A stretch of 64,000 bases of DNA from Panopea generosa (taxonomy: Eukaryota > Mollusca > Bivalvia > Adapedonta > Hiatellidae): NCBI GenBank assembly GCA_029582155.1, contig CM055912.1, positions 1,488,001 to 1,552,000 of the forward strand, in the 5' to 3' direction. The translations under genes were made by a program, and so were the position numbers. Positions 44,405-56,133 of this stretch are shown here, one piece after another; positions within the stretch are counted from its first letter, which is position 1; every line of letters begins with the position of its first letter. The notes under the pieces were generated by a model. It was not told where the DNA came from, made no database searches, and worked only from the letters and a program-made list of their open reading frames with translations.

Positions 44405-46560
44405 GTGTGTAGAGGGTACAGCTGGTACTGTAGTTGGTATTGTGGGTATAGAAGGTACAGCTGGTACTATAGGGAGTATAATGGGTGTAGAGGTACATCT
44501 GGTACTATAGTTGGTAGTGTGGTTGTAGAGGGTACATCTGGTAGTGTAGTGGGTATGGTGGATGTACATCTGGTACTATAGTTGGTTATGTGGGTGTAGA
44601 GTGTACATCTGGTAGTGCAGAGAGTATGGTGGGTGTAGATGGTACAGCTGGTAATGTAGTTGGTAGAGTGGGTGTTGAGGGTACAGTTGGTACTATAGTT
44701 GGTAATGTGGGTGTAGAGGGTACATCTGGAACTATAGTTGGTCGTGTGGGTGTAGAGGGTACATCTGGTAGTGTAGAGGGTATTGTGAATGTAGAGGGTA
44801 CATCTGGTACTATAGTTGGTTATGTGGGTGAAGAGTGTACATCTGGTAGTGTAGAGGGTATGTGGATGTAGAGGGTACATTTGGTACTATAGTTGGTTGT
44901 GTGGGTGTAGAGGGTACATCTGGTAGTGTAGAGGGTATGGTAGATGTAGTGGGTACATCTTGTACTATAGTTGGTTGTGTGGATGTAAAGTGTACATCTG
45001 GTAATGAAGTTGGTATTGTGGATGTAAAGTGTACATCTGGTAGTGCAGAGTGTATGGTGGATGTAGTGGGTACATATGGTACTATAGTTGGTTGTGTGGG
45101 TGTAGAGGGTACAGCTGGTACTATAGTTGGTATTGTGGATGTAGAAGATACAGCTGGTAGTGTAGTGGGTATGGTGGGTGTAGATGGTACAGCTGGTAAT
45201 GTAGTTGGTAGAGTGGGTGTTGAGGGTACAGCTGGTACTATAGTTGGTAATGTGGGTGTAGAAGGTACATCTGGAACTATAGTTGGTAGTGTGGTTGTAG
45301 AGGATACATCTGGTAGTGTAGTGGGTATGGTGGATGTACATCTGGTACTATAGTTGGTTGTGTGGGTGTAGAGGGTACATCTTGAAGTGTAGAGGGTATG
45401 GTGGATATAGAGGGTACATCTGGTACTATAGTTGGTTGTATGGGTGTAGAGGGTACATCTGGTACTGTAGTTGGTATTGTGGATGTAGAAATTACAGCTG
45501 GTAGTGTAGTGGGTATGGTGGGTGTAGAGGGTATGGCTGGTAATGTAGTTGGTATGGTGGGTGTTGAGAGTACTGCTGGTAGTGTAGATGGTATCATGGG
45601 TGTAGACATTACAGCTGGTAGTGTAGTCAATATGTAGGGTGAAGAGGGTACAGCTGGTAATGTAGATGATATTGTGGGTGTAGAGGGTAAAGCTGGAAGC
45701 GTTGTTGGTGTCGTGAATGTAGAAGGTACAGCTGGTAGTACAGTTGGTATGGTGAGTGTAGAGGGTATGGCTCATAGCATACGCATACATAATATAGTGG
45801 GTGTGGATGGTACAACTGGAAGCATAGTTGGTATGGTGGGTGTTGAGGGTACAGTTTAAAGCATAGTTGGTATGGTGGGTGTTGAGGGTACAGCTGGTAG
45901 TGTAGTTAGTATGGTGGGTGTTGAGGGTACAGCTGGAAGTGTAGTTGGTACGGTGGGTGTAGAGGGTATGGCTTGTAGCATAGATGATATAGTGGGTGTG
46001 GATGGTACAACTGGAAGCATAGTTGGTGTGGTGGGTGTTGAGGGTACAACTTGAAGCATAGTTGGTTAAGTGGGTGTTGAGGGTACAGCTGGTAGTGTAG
46101 TTATTATGGTGAGTGTTGAGGGTACAGCTAGTAGTGTAGATGGTATGGTGGGTGAAGAGAGTCCAGCTGCTAGTGTGTCGTAGACAGTACAGCTGATAGT
46201 ATAGTTTATATGGTGGGTGTAGATGATACAGGTAGTAATGTAGTTGGTAATGTGAGTATAAAGGGTAGTTGGTAATGTCACCGTATTGTAAGTATGGAGG
46301 GTATAGCTGGTAGTGTAGGTGGTATTGTGAGTATGGAGGGTACAGCTGGTAGTGTAGTTGGTATTGTGAGTATGGAAAGTATAGTTGGTAGTGAAGTTTG
46401 TATTCTGGGTATGGAGGGTACAGCTGGTAGTGAAGTTTGTATTGTGAGTATGGAGGGTATAGCTGGTTGTGTAGTTGGTATTGTGAGTATGATGGATGCA
46501 ATGGGTAGTGGGGTTGGTATGGTGGATGTTGAAGGTACAGTGGATAGTTGAGTTGGTATG
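44405..46560. repeat. 2.2-kb minisatellite of 39-bp units
   Basis: Over 50 copies of a 39-bp unit (ggtacagctggtagtgtagt tggtattgtgggtgtagag-type). The unit is 13 codons, so translation repeats: VGVEGTAGSVVG-like on plus and PSTPTIPTTLPAV or CTLYTHTTNYSTR on minus. The longest minus frame runs 44810-46501 (563 residues). Single-base indels switch frames between blocks, and no promoter, start context or splice signals support a gene. Degenerate copies continue to about 46900. Confidence 0.95.
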
Positions 46561-46899
46561 GTGATGGAGTCGATACATATAATGAATATAAAGGATCAGT
46601 GTCTTATAGATTTTGTTTGGCAGATGTTGAGGATGTAGCTGAAAATGGTGCTAGTATACTAGATGTAGAGTGTAAAGTTGATGATGTTGGTATGGTGGTT
46701 GTATAGGGTCCAGTGGGTATAATGATGTTAGTCTGGTGGGTGTAAAGAGTACAGTACCATGGTGGTGGAGTTGGTACATGTATGAAGACTAAAAGGTGTT
46801 TAATTAATTTGGTATGATGGATTTTGAAGGTGCAGTTGGAATTGGAATCAGTATGATGAATGTAGATAGTACAGTTGTCAGTGATGTTGGTATAGTGGG

Positions 46900-49118
46900 C
46901 CCACGGGGCACAGTACCCACTTACTGCTTGTTTAAATTTAAACAATAACTTTTTCCATATTTTTAACTTAATAAACAACAGGTTTATTTTTGTCTATTTG
47001 TCTGTCTATAAATGAAGTTTTAACCAAAACAATCATGTAGTATGCAATTTGATCTCACTGCCTATTGCACCCCAGGTAAAAAATTCGTCAATAGATTTAT
47101 AAGAATGAAAACAACAGTTTTATTATCTTGTTTGATATTTACTGGTATATTAATATCAAAATGTCACATTCTTAAATATGCCAGTTAGTTACTATTATGC
47201 TGTGGTCCAGATAGTATCTGGATACTTTATAAATTTACACAATATCAATTTCTAAATACGAATTTGGAAATATATATATATATATTATATATATATATAT
47301 ATATTAACTTATATTAACATAATTTAATACTTTCATTTATAACTGAAATATTATACTTTACAATGTTAATGACATAGGTTAATTGATTGTTAACATGAGA
47401 ACTATCAAAATTTTTGTATTTATAGGCTAAATCATAAATAATACAGCTTAATATATTTTTGTATATGTTTTTCTTTATTTCCAATACTTCTTACATGTTT
47501 GTGGTAACTTTTAATAGAATTAAAATTGGTTTTGGATTAATAACAACATGATTTTAAACAGTTGTATATTGAGTTACAATACTCTTAATCTTAGAAAATT
47601 AATTATTTATCTCGTAAAACTTGGTGCAAAATAATTGTAACTTGAGTAACAATAGTTTGCTTAAGTTACAATAGTTTTGCACCAAATATAAATTCAATTT
47701 TATTGAATTTTCAATGCAACACTATTGTAACTCAATTTTTTACAAATAAATCAAGTTATATTAAAGCTTTAATTAATAACACTTGTTAATATTGTAAGTA
47801 ATGCAGTTTTCATTTGAATTTTGAAAACTATTAGCAAAAATATCTTAAGACTAAAATAAAAAACAGTTTTATCCTCCTCCTGAACAATTTGCAAAAACCC
47901 AGTTGCAATAGTTTTGCCCCAAGCCCTCGATATTAAGTGTATGCCTTATTCAAATAATAACAATACAGCTTAACTCATACAATTGTGTGTAGTGGCATAT
48001 TACTAATATAAAACACATCTATTTAGGCAAAGTATGTCAACTTACATACACATCAAACATATACAATTAAAGCTTATACATGTACATGACAAATACACAA
48101 TTAGGCTTACTAAGTTGTGGACCTGAATGCACTATTCCCCTATACAAAAATACACCAGCTCAGCCTCTCCACACACTACATGCTCTCTGTGACTCAGTTA
48201 GTTAACTGTAAATGATTAAAAGGTTTACAGTGCAAATTAAGAATAATACAGTGATGTAAGAAAGACTTCCATTTATGAAACACATGTACATTACTCAAAA
48301 TAAGCTAAACTGTCCAAAACAGAAAAGACGAAAAGTATTAAAGATAAAATCATTTTATGAGACCAATTTACTTAATTGAATACATAATGAGTGAAATCAA
48401 CAAACCTTACATTCAAATAAATCCTTTATAAAATCCTTTAAATAACATTTAAACCCTCTGCAAAATCATACATGCATCCATTGTCATAACTTTCTAGGAA
48501 CGGATAAGCATGAATGAAACATAGTCTCATTTAATCGCCGTAATAGGGGTGAGACTAGCCCCTTTACGTCTCATTTCCATCCGAACAAAACCAAGTGGAA
48601 AATTAGACCACATAGATACGTCTTTTTCGAAGGCAAATACTGCGTCAACAATCGTTAATTCCTTAAAACGTTGATTTATATTGATAAAATAATGAATAAT
48701 AAATGCAAGCTATGCAAAAAACTGTCCTGTAGTTTCATAAACGGTGAATATGACCAAGACATTCGAATTTACCTTATTTCGCTGTCATTTAGCAGCCATT
48801 TTACATAAGTGGAGTTAGATGCGAGTTAGATCCGAGCTACTGGGTGGAAACATGTACATGCGAAATCGGAACTTCGGCGGAGTGAGCGTTATGGGTTATA
48901 GAGGAATGAGAAAGTTTTCTTCTGTCCGATATTTCGTCATGTTTTTAGTTTAAAATCTATAATTATTTTAATGAATATAATTATGATTAAGTGTTTTGCT
49001 ACTACTGAAGAATAAATAAAAAAATAAGATTTAAATTGAAAAAAATACAGAGAGAAATATATGGGTTATAGCAAGGACTTGTATATATATATCTCTAGTT
49101 TAGTTTAAACTTATTTAT
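46900..49118. other. AT-rich DNA with a hairpin, AT microsatellite and possible minus-strand 5' exon
   Basis: It contains an (AT)n microsatellite at 47268-47304 and the hairpin at 47621-47685. At 48773 the minus strand shows GAAATAAG|GTAAAT, a donor-like site downstream of a CpG-richer patch (48790-48900). This could be a non-coding first exon and promoter of a minus-strand transcript. The rest is featureless. Confidence 0.35.
47621..47685. repeat. 23-bp-arm inverted repeat
   Basis: Arms 47621-47643 and 47663-47685 are reverse complements with two mismatches (ttggtgcaaaa...gtaactt). Confidence 0.75.
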
Positions 49119-49336
49119 TTTACTTCGATTGTGAAACAAGTTCTTACAACTTAGACAAATCACGCTCGAAGTCTTCCTGGGTAGAACCAGAGACGTCTAT
49201 GTCTCTGGTAGAACCAGTACAAAGAATATGCGGAAAAGGTATCTTGCTCAAGGACACACACATAGCCGTAGCGGAGGATCGAACTCACGACCCTCCGATC
49301 ATGGGTTCGGTGCTCTACTGCTGGACAAAGCGCTCC
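49119..49336 (-). repeat. tRNA-derived SINE, family D (full length)
   Basis: The minus-strand head is GGAGCGCTTTGTCCAGCAGTAGAGC with B box GTGAGTTCGATCCTCC. The body includes AAGACTTCGAGCGTGATTTG and the tail CAATCGAAGTAAAA. A 12-bp internal duplication (agacgtctatgtctctgg) sits at 49190-49209. Confidence 0.85.
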
Positions 49337-51912
49337 ATATCTCTATGGGTTATAGACAAATAAGAAAAGAAAACATTCTTCTGTCTTATGATATATATTT
49401 TGTTATTTGTAATATTTTATTACCCGCACCCCACCCCCACATAAACAGAATAAATTTGATCAAATCAACTTGTTTAAATGTTTGCTTTCAGACGCATATT
49501 TTCTCGTATTTGCGCACAGAGTTGGGATTAGTGAAGTATTTGCAAAAGTAAACACTCACAAGTCAATTAAAGTATGGGCGTCGAAAAATAAAAATATAAA
49601 CGTTACCTATCCAAGTACTCTGTTTCTCTTAGACTATAACGGATGTGCGTGTATTCAACACCGCGTATATTGGTGGAAAGGACATGTGAATGCATACAAC
49701 AGTTTAGTGTTCTTGTAAACCGTTGATACTAAAGTCTGTACATGAATATCCAGATATGTCTGCCATTTATAGTGGGGTGTGATCAAATACAATAATATTC
49801 AGCAGCTTTCATTATTTTAAATAATGTCCGTCTGAACAACATTGGGTGATAAGCTAGGACTGTTTGGGTATTTATTGCTAAGTTTTCAACTAATTGATAT
49901 CGTATGTATCGGCCACACATTTTTTAATGATTCTAACTACTTATTGACAGTATATTAAATTGTTGTTGAAATGGGAATTGTCATAAGCTAACAGTAAAAC
50001 ATGTTTCTTATATTGTGAATGCCTAATGAAGATTTTGAATAATAAATAACGTATGTATCATTCAATTTCTAACCAAAGAACCGTGCTTGAAGCATTGCAT
50101 TACTCAACCCACAGATCCTTGACGAAGCTATAGCAATATTTTTTTCAGTTGCAATATGGATTGATACCAATTTAGAACTAATAAGTGTATCGTTGACCAT
50201 ATTGCATTAGTAATATACAAGATTATTTTCAATAGCCACGTATGCATCAATGATTTGACATCGGCTTAACGTTGTACATAAGCTAATATGGTAAAAAAAA
50301 AATATTGTGCACTATTGGCGCATGTAGTTATGTTTTGAAAATTAAATTTTGCTCTTTTACTATACGTTCAACGGTTATGATAAAAGATTACCAGAGATTT
50401 ATGAACACACGCTTAACTTTCGGCATTGAAGTATATAAACCTGACGTAGTTATTATCATTAACTGATGAGCTCCTTAAAGTGTTTTAGGATATATTGACA
50501 GGAGGTAGGAATGGGTGGAAGTACTGGACAACATTATGTAGATCTCATAATACACTTACAGAAGATCACTAATGAAAACGGTAGTAGAAGATAAAAAAAT
50601 GAATATAACGGATATTCCAAAGTCGAAACAATGCGGAGAAAGACAATTTCATGTGTGTGGCTGCATTATTTGCGAAATGAAATGTTAGTGTACAGGCAGC
50701 ATTTAGTTTGAACACTATTTTGATCACAGTAAACATGGTAGTCATACATTCAATTACAAGTGAAAAGGATCCATAAGAAAGCTATGCTATCTTATTATCC
50801 GTTTTCTACTTAGTTTAAACATATTTTATTTCATTTTGTTGCAATACAATAACATGTAATATTTTATAAGCTGTAAGAATGATACACAGATAAAAAATGG
50901 ATTGGACTGAAAGCATGCTTATGTAAATCCGCTCCATAATTTTCTACTTATAAAGTACAAGCAAGATTTCTGCTACCGACACAATATTTATTAAACTTTA
51001 ATAGTGATGAATATTGTCATTTTTTTGTCAAAACACAAACACAAGTATTGGTTTGTCTAATTTGAATACACACTGTGACAGGAAATGTTACTCTTTTTTT
51101 CGGAAAAGAATGCGTGATAAGTACTGTATTTCCAATTTACCGCGTAGAACTTCCATCACAGTGTTTCTATTCAAATCACTATGACGCTTGAACGGTGCGC
51201 TTCACGTGATAACTGTCAAAAACGATTAGAAAGTAGGATTGTATGTAAAAACTAAGTTATTCAAGTGTTAAATGTGCGGTTTTGTGGATATTTTTACGTT
51301 ATGGACATATATAAAGTGTTTTTTTAACAACCGGTAAGAGTTTTTGCTAATGATATTACATATTTTAATCAATATGAGTGTTTTGGCTTCCGCACTGAAA
51401 TCGGTGCGGAAAATCCACCCGTAAAAAAGCGAATGGAGTATGCACGTAGAGGACGATCACATAAAAAATATAAAAATTGTTCGAAAACGTGCTTTGATAT
51501 GCATTAGAATGAAACAGTGTGTACGTAACCTACTAGGAGACAATCTTGGATTTTAGCGGTAAATAGAAAAATCCGAGTATTCCGAATGTTACAAGTGACA
51601 GGGAACCTTCTTGATATTTAGCCTCTACCTTCCAAAAGTGGTCGCCATTTTGTCAGTTCAGCCTAAGTATTTTGATAAACTTTGTTTTGATTGGTCAATA
51701 CGGACACCTCAGAATCAATCGGAACATCGCTTGGTAATTTTCCGTAAACGTTCGAACGTTCCGATTGGGCCTAATGTATGCGGAAAATTTGGCGCCATTT
51801 GTTCACAATTTTCACGAGACAAATGGCAGGCGGATTGATTCTGCAAAACAATTTATATTTTTGTATTATTTTGCAAATACACTGGACAATTTTCGATACA
51901 TTATCCTTTTAG
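49337..51912. other. Mostly featureless; CpG-richer patches near 51180-51850
   Basis: No gene is recognised. From about 51180 the sequence becomes less AT-biased with CpG clusters (cgtaaacgttcgaacgttccg at 51743-51763). An ATG in good context (gacaaATGGC, 51823) lies 90 bp before the candidate exon at 51913. This could be promoter and 5' UTR DNA for a plus-strand transcript. Confidence 0.35.
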
Positions 51913-51981
51913 AAGAAGAAGGAAATACCAGCAACTGAGAGGAAAATTGCCTTGGAAACAAGGGGCCGCATACAAGTCCAG
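51913..51981 (+). CDS. Candidate plus-strand internal exon, function unknown
   Basis: This 69-bp block is bounded by TTATCCTTTTAG and CAG|GTATGT, both close to consensus. Two frames are open across it, so the protein cannot be fixed: KKKEIPATERKIALETRG in phase 0, or RRRKYQQLRGKLPWKQG with one leading base. It sits about 90 bp downstream of a CpG-richer patch. No matching downstream exon was identified. Confidence 0.4.
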
Positions 51982-52463
51982 GTATGTCAAGAAAAAATCT
52001 CGGTATGATTTTGTTACCGGTTTTCGTTCACGAATCGCCGAATTGCTAAAAGGATGTTGACACTAGTGTGTTTAAATAACTATAATATAATAATTTTCTA
52101 CTAAAAAGATAAAAAATACAGGCATCCATATTGGAAGTGGGAGTCAAAGGTTCAAATCCTAGTGGAAACACTTGGGTTTTGTCTGATGTGGTCGATTGCT
52201 CACCCAACAGCTAGCAAAATTGAGGGGTACTGAAAGTTCAACAGCCTGACACTTTCAGGAAGTAACTTGTACATCATAAAGGTCTTACAAGGCCGGTGTG
52301 GCTGGCCCTTTCAATAAGGGTGACACTATAATAAAACACTTTATTTTTATACTTCCACCAAAATGGTGTCACCAGATTTCGATCACATGACTGAAAGAAG
52401 ATGTAATGTGTAAAACAATTTTTTTATCAGTATTTTAGCTTGATTGGAATATATATTTTAAAT

Positions 52464-52632
52464 GTGGAGTGCGTCGTTCAGTGGTAGAGCACCGAATCCA
52501 TGATCAGAGCTATGTGTGGTGTCCTTGAGCAAGACTCTTTTCAGCATATGCTTAGTACTGGTTCTAACCAGGAAGACTTCGAGCATGATTTGCCTGAGTT
52601 GTAAGAACTTGTTTCACAATCGAAGTAAAACA
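52464..52632 (+). repeat. tRNA-derived SINE, family D (head partly deleted)
   Basis: gtcgttcagtggtagagcacc is followed directly by tgtggtgtccttgagcaag: the B box is deleted. The body and tail (tttcacaatcgaagtaaaac) are intact. Confidence 0.85.
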
Positions 52633-53680
52633 AAAAAGTTTTAAACTTCATATATTTCAAGCTGTGCATTAATCTTATTATAATATTAATGGAAAGATGG
52701 TAAATGGCAAAATAAAAGAGCCAACACATTTGTTTCGGCCATATGACTTTGAGTGATTGGAGTGACCTTATGAAAGACGGGACAAGGTCGAAAATGAAAA
52801 ATGTTGGAATTTTTTACAAATATTGTTTTTTAAAGAAAAGGTAGTAACAAAAACATAATAATAACACAGTATAGAAATTGAAGTATGTGTAGAAAGATGG
52901 AGAAGTTATTTATGACTGGCAAAAAATTTCATATTGATATTTGAGCAAGTTACACTTTAAATGGTGCCATTAAAACTTTTAAATGACAATATATTTTTGT
53001 CTTTTTATGTGGAATGTTCATGCTTACATGTAAAACACAGGCAAAAGTAACAGACCTTGGTAAACGCCACATTTTTTCGTTGTTTAAGCAGCACTGTACT
53101 TGAACTGGTAGTTGTGTAGTGATATAATGTTAAGAGGCCAAATTTTACGTTGTGACAATTATATTTATTAAGGCATTTTACTGTAACAAAGTGTCTTCAT
53201 TTTGCAGTACAATCGATGAGAATTTCGACAGGTTTTATTATATTAAGTTTTTAAAGAAATGTTCATTGTATAAATATGTGAAATTTTACTGCCATTGAAG
53301 AAAAATGCATATCAGTTTGATAATAGTGGCAGTGCTGCAGATAAGCTTTTCTTGCAATGAGTATTTTACTCCTTAAATTAGTACAAAATGCTTATTTTCA
53401 AAATGTAACAATTAACAATTTAATCTAATGCATTTTTACCTCTTATGTTAAAATGCCAATGCTTTTTTCAGAAATTTCAATGCTTAAATACCCTCAAATG
53501 GTGGTGCTTACTTATCTGGAGTATAGGGTGGTTGTGTTTACCTGATTGATTTATCAATGGCAACATTGTGTCCTTGTCAAATGGTCAACACAGGGCAGTC
53601 TATTGGGAAGTATATCTCTCAATTTATGAGATTTATTTCACAGGAATCACTTCTACATCGTAGATTGATGGGTCCTCTGT
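52633..53680. other. No recognised gene
   Basis: Nothing supportable was found in this AT-rich stretch. Confidence 0.35.
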
Positions 53681-53811
53681 CAGAGTTTTTTTCTACCATT
53701 TTTATAGCCGTTATTGGGTCATAAGTTTTCCCAATGTTAATGAAAGCTGCTAAAATTCCCAATTCCAAGGGTATGGTTTATATTCCCAAAATGGTGAGAA
53801 AAAAAACACTG
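53681..53811 (-). mobile_element. hAT-like MITE, short copy
   Basis: On the minus strand it begins CAGTGTTTTTTTTCTCACC and ends GGTAGAAAAAAACTCTG. These are inverted repeats of the hAT CAGTG type. The interior (gaatataaaccatacccttgg, ccaataacggctataaaaatgg) matches the longer copy at 55323-55669. Its right end abuts a SINE. Confidence 0.65.
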
Positions 53812-54020
53812 TGGCCGAGTGGTCTAAGGCGCTGTCTCAAGATCACTCACCTCCCACCGCTAATGTTGTAGGTTTGAGTCCCGTTCCAAAAACTGAGAAA
53901 ATTTCCAGTTACTTGCGAAAGGGCGGTGGTTCTACTTAGTCCGAGGTCTTCCTCCACCAGTAAAACTGGATATGCCATGTATAACCTGAAATGTGTTGAA
54001 AATTAAACAAAACAAAAACC
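53811..54020 (+). repeat. tRNA-derived SINE, family C (full length)
   Basis: The head is gtggccgagtggtctaaggc (A box, Leu/Ser-type long D loop) and gtaggtttgagtcccg (B box). The body includes gtccgaggtcttcctccacc. The tail is atgtgttgaaaattaaac. Confidence 0.9.
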
Positions 54021-54309
54021 AATTGTAGATTGAATGTTCTATTTTGTAACTTTATGTTTGTTTTCGCATATTTTTCAATCATATGTGACTTTGAAACCAC
54101 ACTGCAAGATCCATTATTTGACACATTAAAATCATGCAAAATCTGTACTTTACTTTTTGTTTCAGTAATACTATATGCAGTGTTCATTGCTTTTATGTAA
54201 ATTAATGTTTTGAACAGGAAACTGTTTGGCAAACCAAGCAGTTTTCACTAAATTGAAATTCACTAACCCACCCTCTTTTTGCTCCATTTCAGGCATTGAT
54301 ATACCCTTA

Positions 54310-54676
54310 AGAAGGAATACAAGGGGTATGTAACCGAAATGCTGGAAGAACTGGTGCTCCAACAGCAACATGAATTCAACAGACTGGCCTTGCGTAAGGT
54401 TGTATGGGAATGATACCACAGTGAACGCCTGTGATTTCTTAGGCAGTAGAAATCTTAAGTGTAAGGTTAAACCAGTGACATTCTTAACTTTTAAAACTAG
54501 ATGCAATTTAGATAAAACAAATTACCAACTATTCAAACTGGTTTGTAGTGCAATGTGCCAACACAGAACAATTTAAGAATTCCTTTGTGAGAACTGTGTA
54601 TAAGTGGAACCAGCTAGAAGAGAGCACAACCAATTCCCAGACAGTTGAGGCCTTTAAGACTTGCCTCCAGTGCTGA
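54310..54676 (+). pseudogene. Non-LTR retrotransposon (LINE) reverse transcriptase C-terminal remnant
   Basis: Two fragments on the plus strand. 54313-54402 reads VTEMLEELVLQQQHEFNRL, and 54568-54676 reads KNSFVRTVYKWNQLEESTTN then VEAFKTCLQC and stop. Both resemble the tail after the RT domain in LINE ORF2 proteins (the '..SVT.ML..L.W..L..RR' and 'N.F..RT...WN.L' signatures). Frames are broken between them and the 5' part is absent, as expected for a 5'-truncated dead copy. Confidence 0.6.
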
Positions 54677-55239
54677 CTGAACTCTCTCATCTCCTTTAGT
54701 TATCTACCAGTATTTGGGAAATACTACATATGCTTCAGATACAGGTAAGACGGACAGTTTAGCACTGTCATTTTCAAGTATTTGCTAAAAATGGATATCG
54801 AGAAAATTGTCATTCTGGAATATGTAATTATTTGCAGGATTTTTATATACTTTTTTACGTTAAAATGGTTTGCACATATCTTGAAAAAACCCTTGAATTT
54901 GATGCCCGTCTCAAAAAAAATGTCAAAAAACAAATTTGTCTTTAAAAAGTCCTTATAAATACAATAAAACCAAAAAGGCATGGAAAACCCTTTAATCCGG
55001 TTTAAATCCTCGAAAAAGTTTTACAGAATTATTTGAGAGTGAATGAAATAAACAACATCTGAAGAAAAAATGCTGAAAATCTTACTTTTGTCTAGTTTTC
55101 CTTTCCTACCGTTCTGGCTTTATTCTCTAGATCCCTCACTGTAAAAACCATTTAACTAACCACTGCATTTACAGAACACCTATGAATCCTGGCAATTTTG
55201 GGTGGCATATAGTAATCGCAGCATCCGTCTGTCCCTTCG

Positions 55240-55320
55240 TCCGTCCTTCCGTCCGGTATTTCGTTTCCGGCCTGTAACTTAAGTCATGCATAGATGGATT
55301 TTGTTGATACTTGCAACAAA
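55240..55320 (+). repeat. Dispersed repeat interrupted by a MITE (left part)
   Basis: The bases ccgtccggtatttcgtttccggcctgtaactt and gcatagatggatttt.ttgatacttgc match 55770-55850 (ctggcctgtaactttttcatgcatagatgaattttaatgatacttgc). The copy continues at 55670 after the MITE. Confidence 0.7.
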
Positions 55321-55322
55321 TG

Positions 55323-55669
55323 CAGTGTTTTTTTCCACCATTTTGTGAAGATGACCCATACCCTTGGAATTGGGAATTTTAGAAAACATTGGAAAATATT
55401 TTGCAGTAAATATTATATATTTGTTCCAACTTCTTAAAAATGTGTACACTTGCTTCTCTGGCCATTTAATTAAAGAATCAATGTCATACTCAATTCAGAA
55501 TGGGGAAACTTTGTTAATTTTATCAAGGAATTATTGGCAAGTTTCAATTTACAATTTTTGAAGCTTTCAATTGGGAATTTTTACCACTCAATTGGGAAAA
55601 AAACATACTATTTGCCATTGGGAATATGACCCAATAACGGCTATAAAAATGGCCGAAAAAAAAACACCG
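55323..55669 (+). mobile_element. hAT-like MITE, 347-bp copy
   Basis: The ends are CAGTGTTTTTTTCCACC and GGCCGAAAAAAAAACACCG. The insertion site within the host repeat is acaaatg|aaatgatcaac, with the uninterrupted version acaaatgatcaac at 55824-55836. It is longer than the 53681 copy by an internal segment of about 200 bp. Confidence 0.7.
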
Positions 55670-55967
55670 AAATGATCAACAGAACATGACGACGTGTCGC
55701 GAGTAAGACCCACACCTATACCTCAAAGGTCAAGGTCATAATTTGAGTTTGTTTGACAACACTTTGAGTTTTTTTCTGGCCTGTAACTTTTTCATGCATA
55801 GATGAATTTTAATGATACTTGCTACAAATGATCAACATAACATGACATGTTGGGGGCATGTGACACTTAACAGTGACATTTCTTGTTTTACTCATAACTC
55901 TGTGCGATTATTTTTGTTGACAGCCATCAAATCATTGGATATCCCACTGGTTATTTATAGTATGGTA

Positions 55968-56133
55968 TGCAGTAAAACCTGTGCAAGTGGTCACCTCTAT
56001 TAAGCAACCACATAATTGTGCTATTTACCATTTCTGTCCTTCAGAGCAAATTCACCTGAATTAAGCAACAACCTGTCTTAAAGGGTAAATTTTGCTCCTT
56101 CAGATGATTGGCTGCTGAAGACAGGTTTGACCA
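55968..56133. mobile_element. Tc1/mariner-like MITE, second copy
   Basis: The ends gcagtaaaacctg and caggtttgacc match the termini of 40716-40905. The interior shares ctctattaagcaaccac and ttaagcaacaacctgtctta. Confidence 0.6.

Noticed and set aside
54313-54402. Host exon with a GT donor after LALRK
   Set aside because: The peptide and the nearby NSFVRTVYKWN block fit the tail of a LINE reverse transcriptase better.
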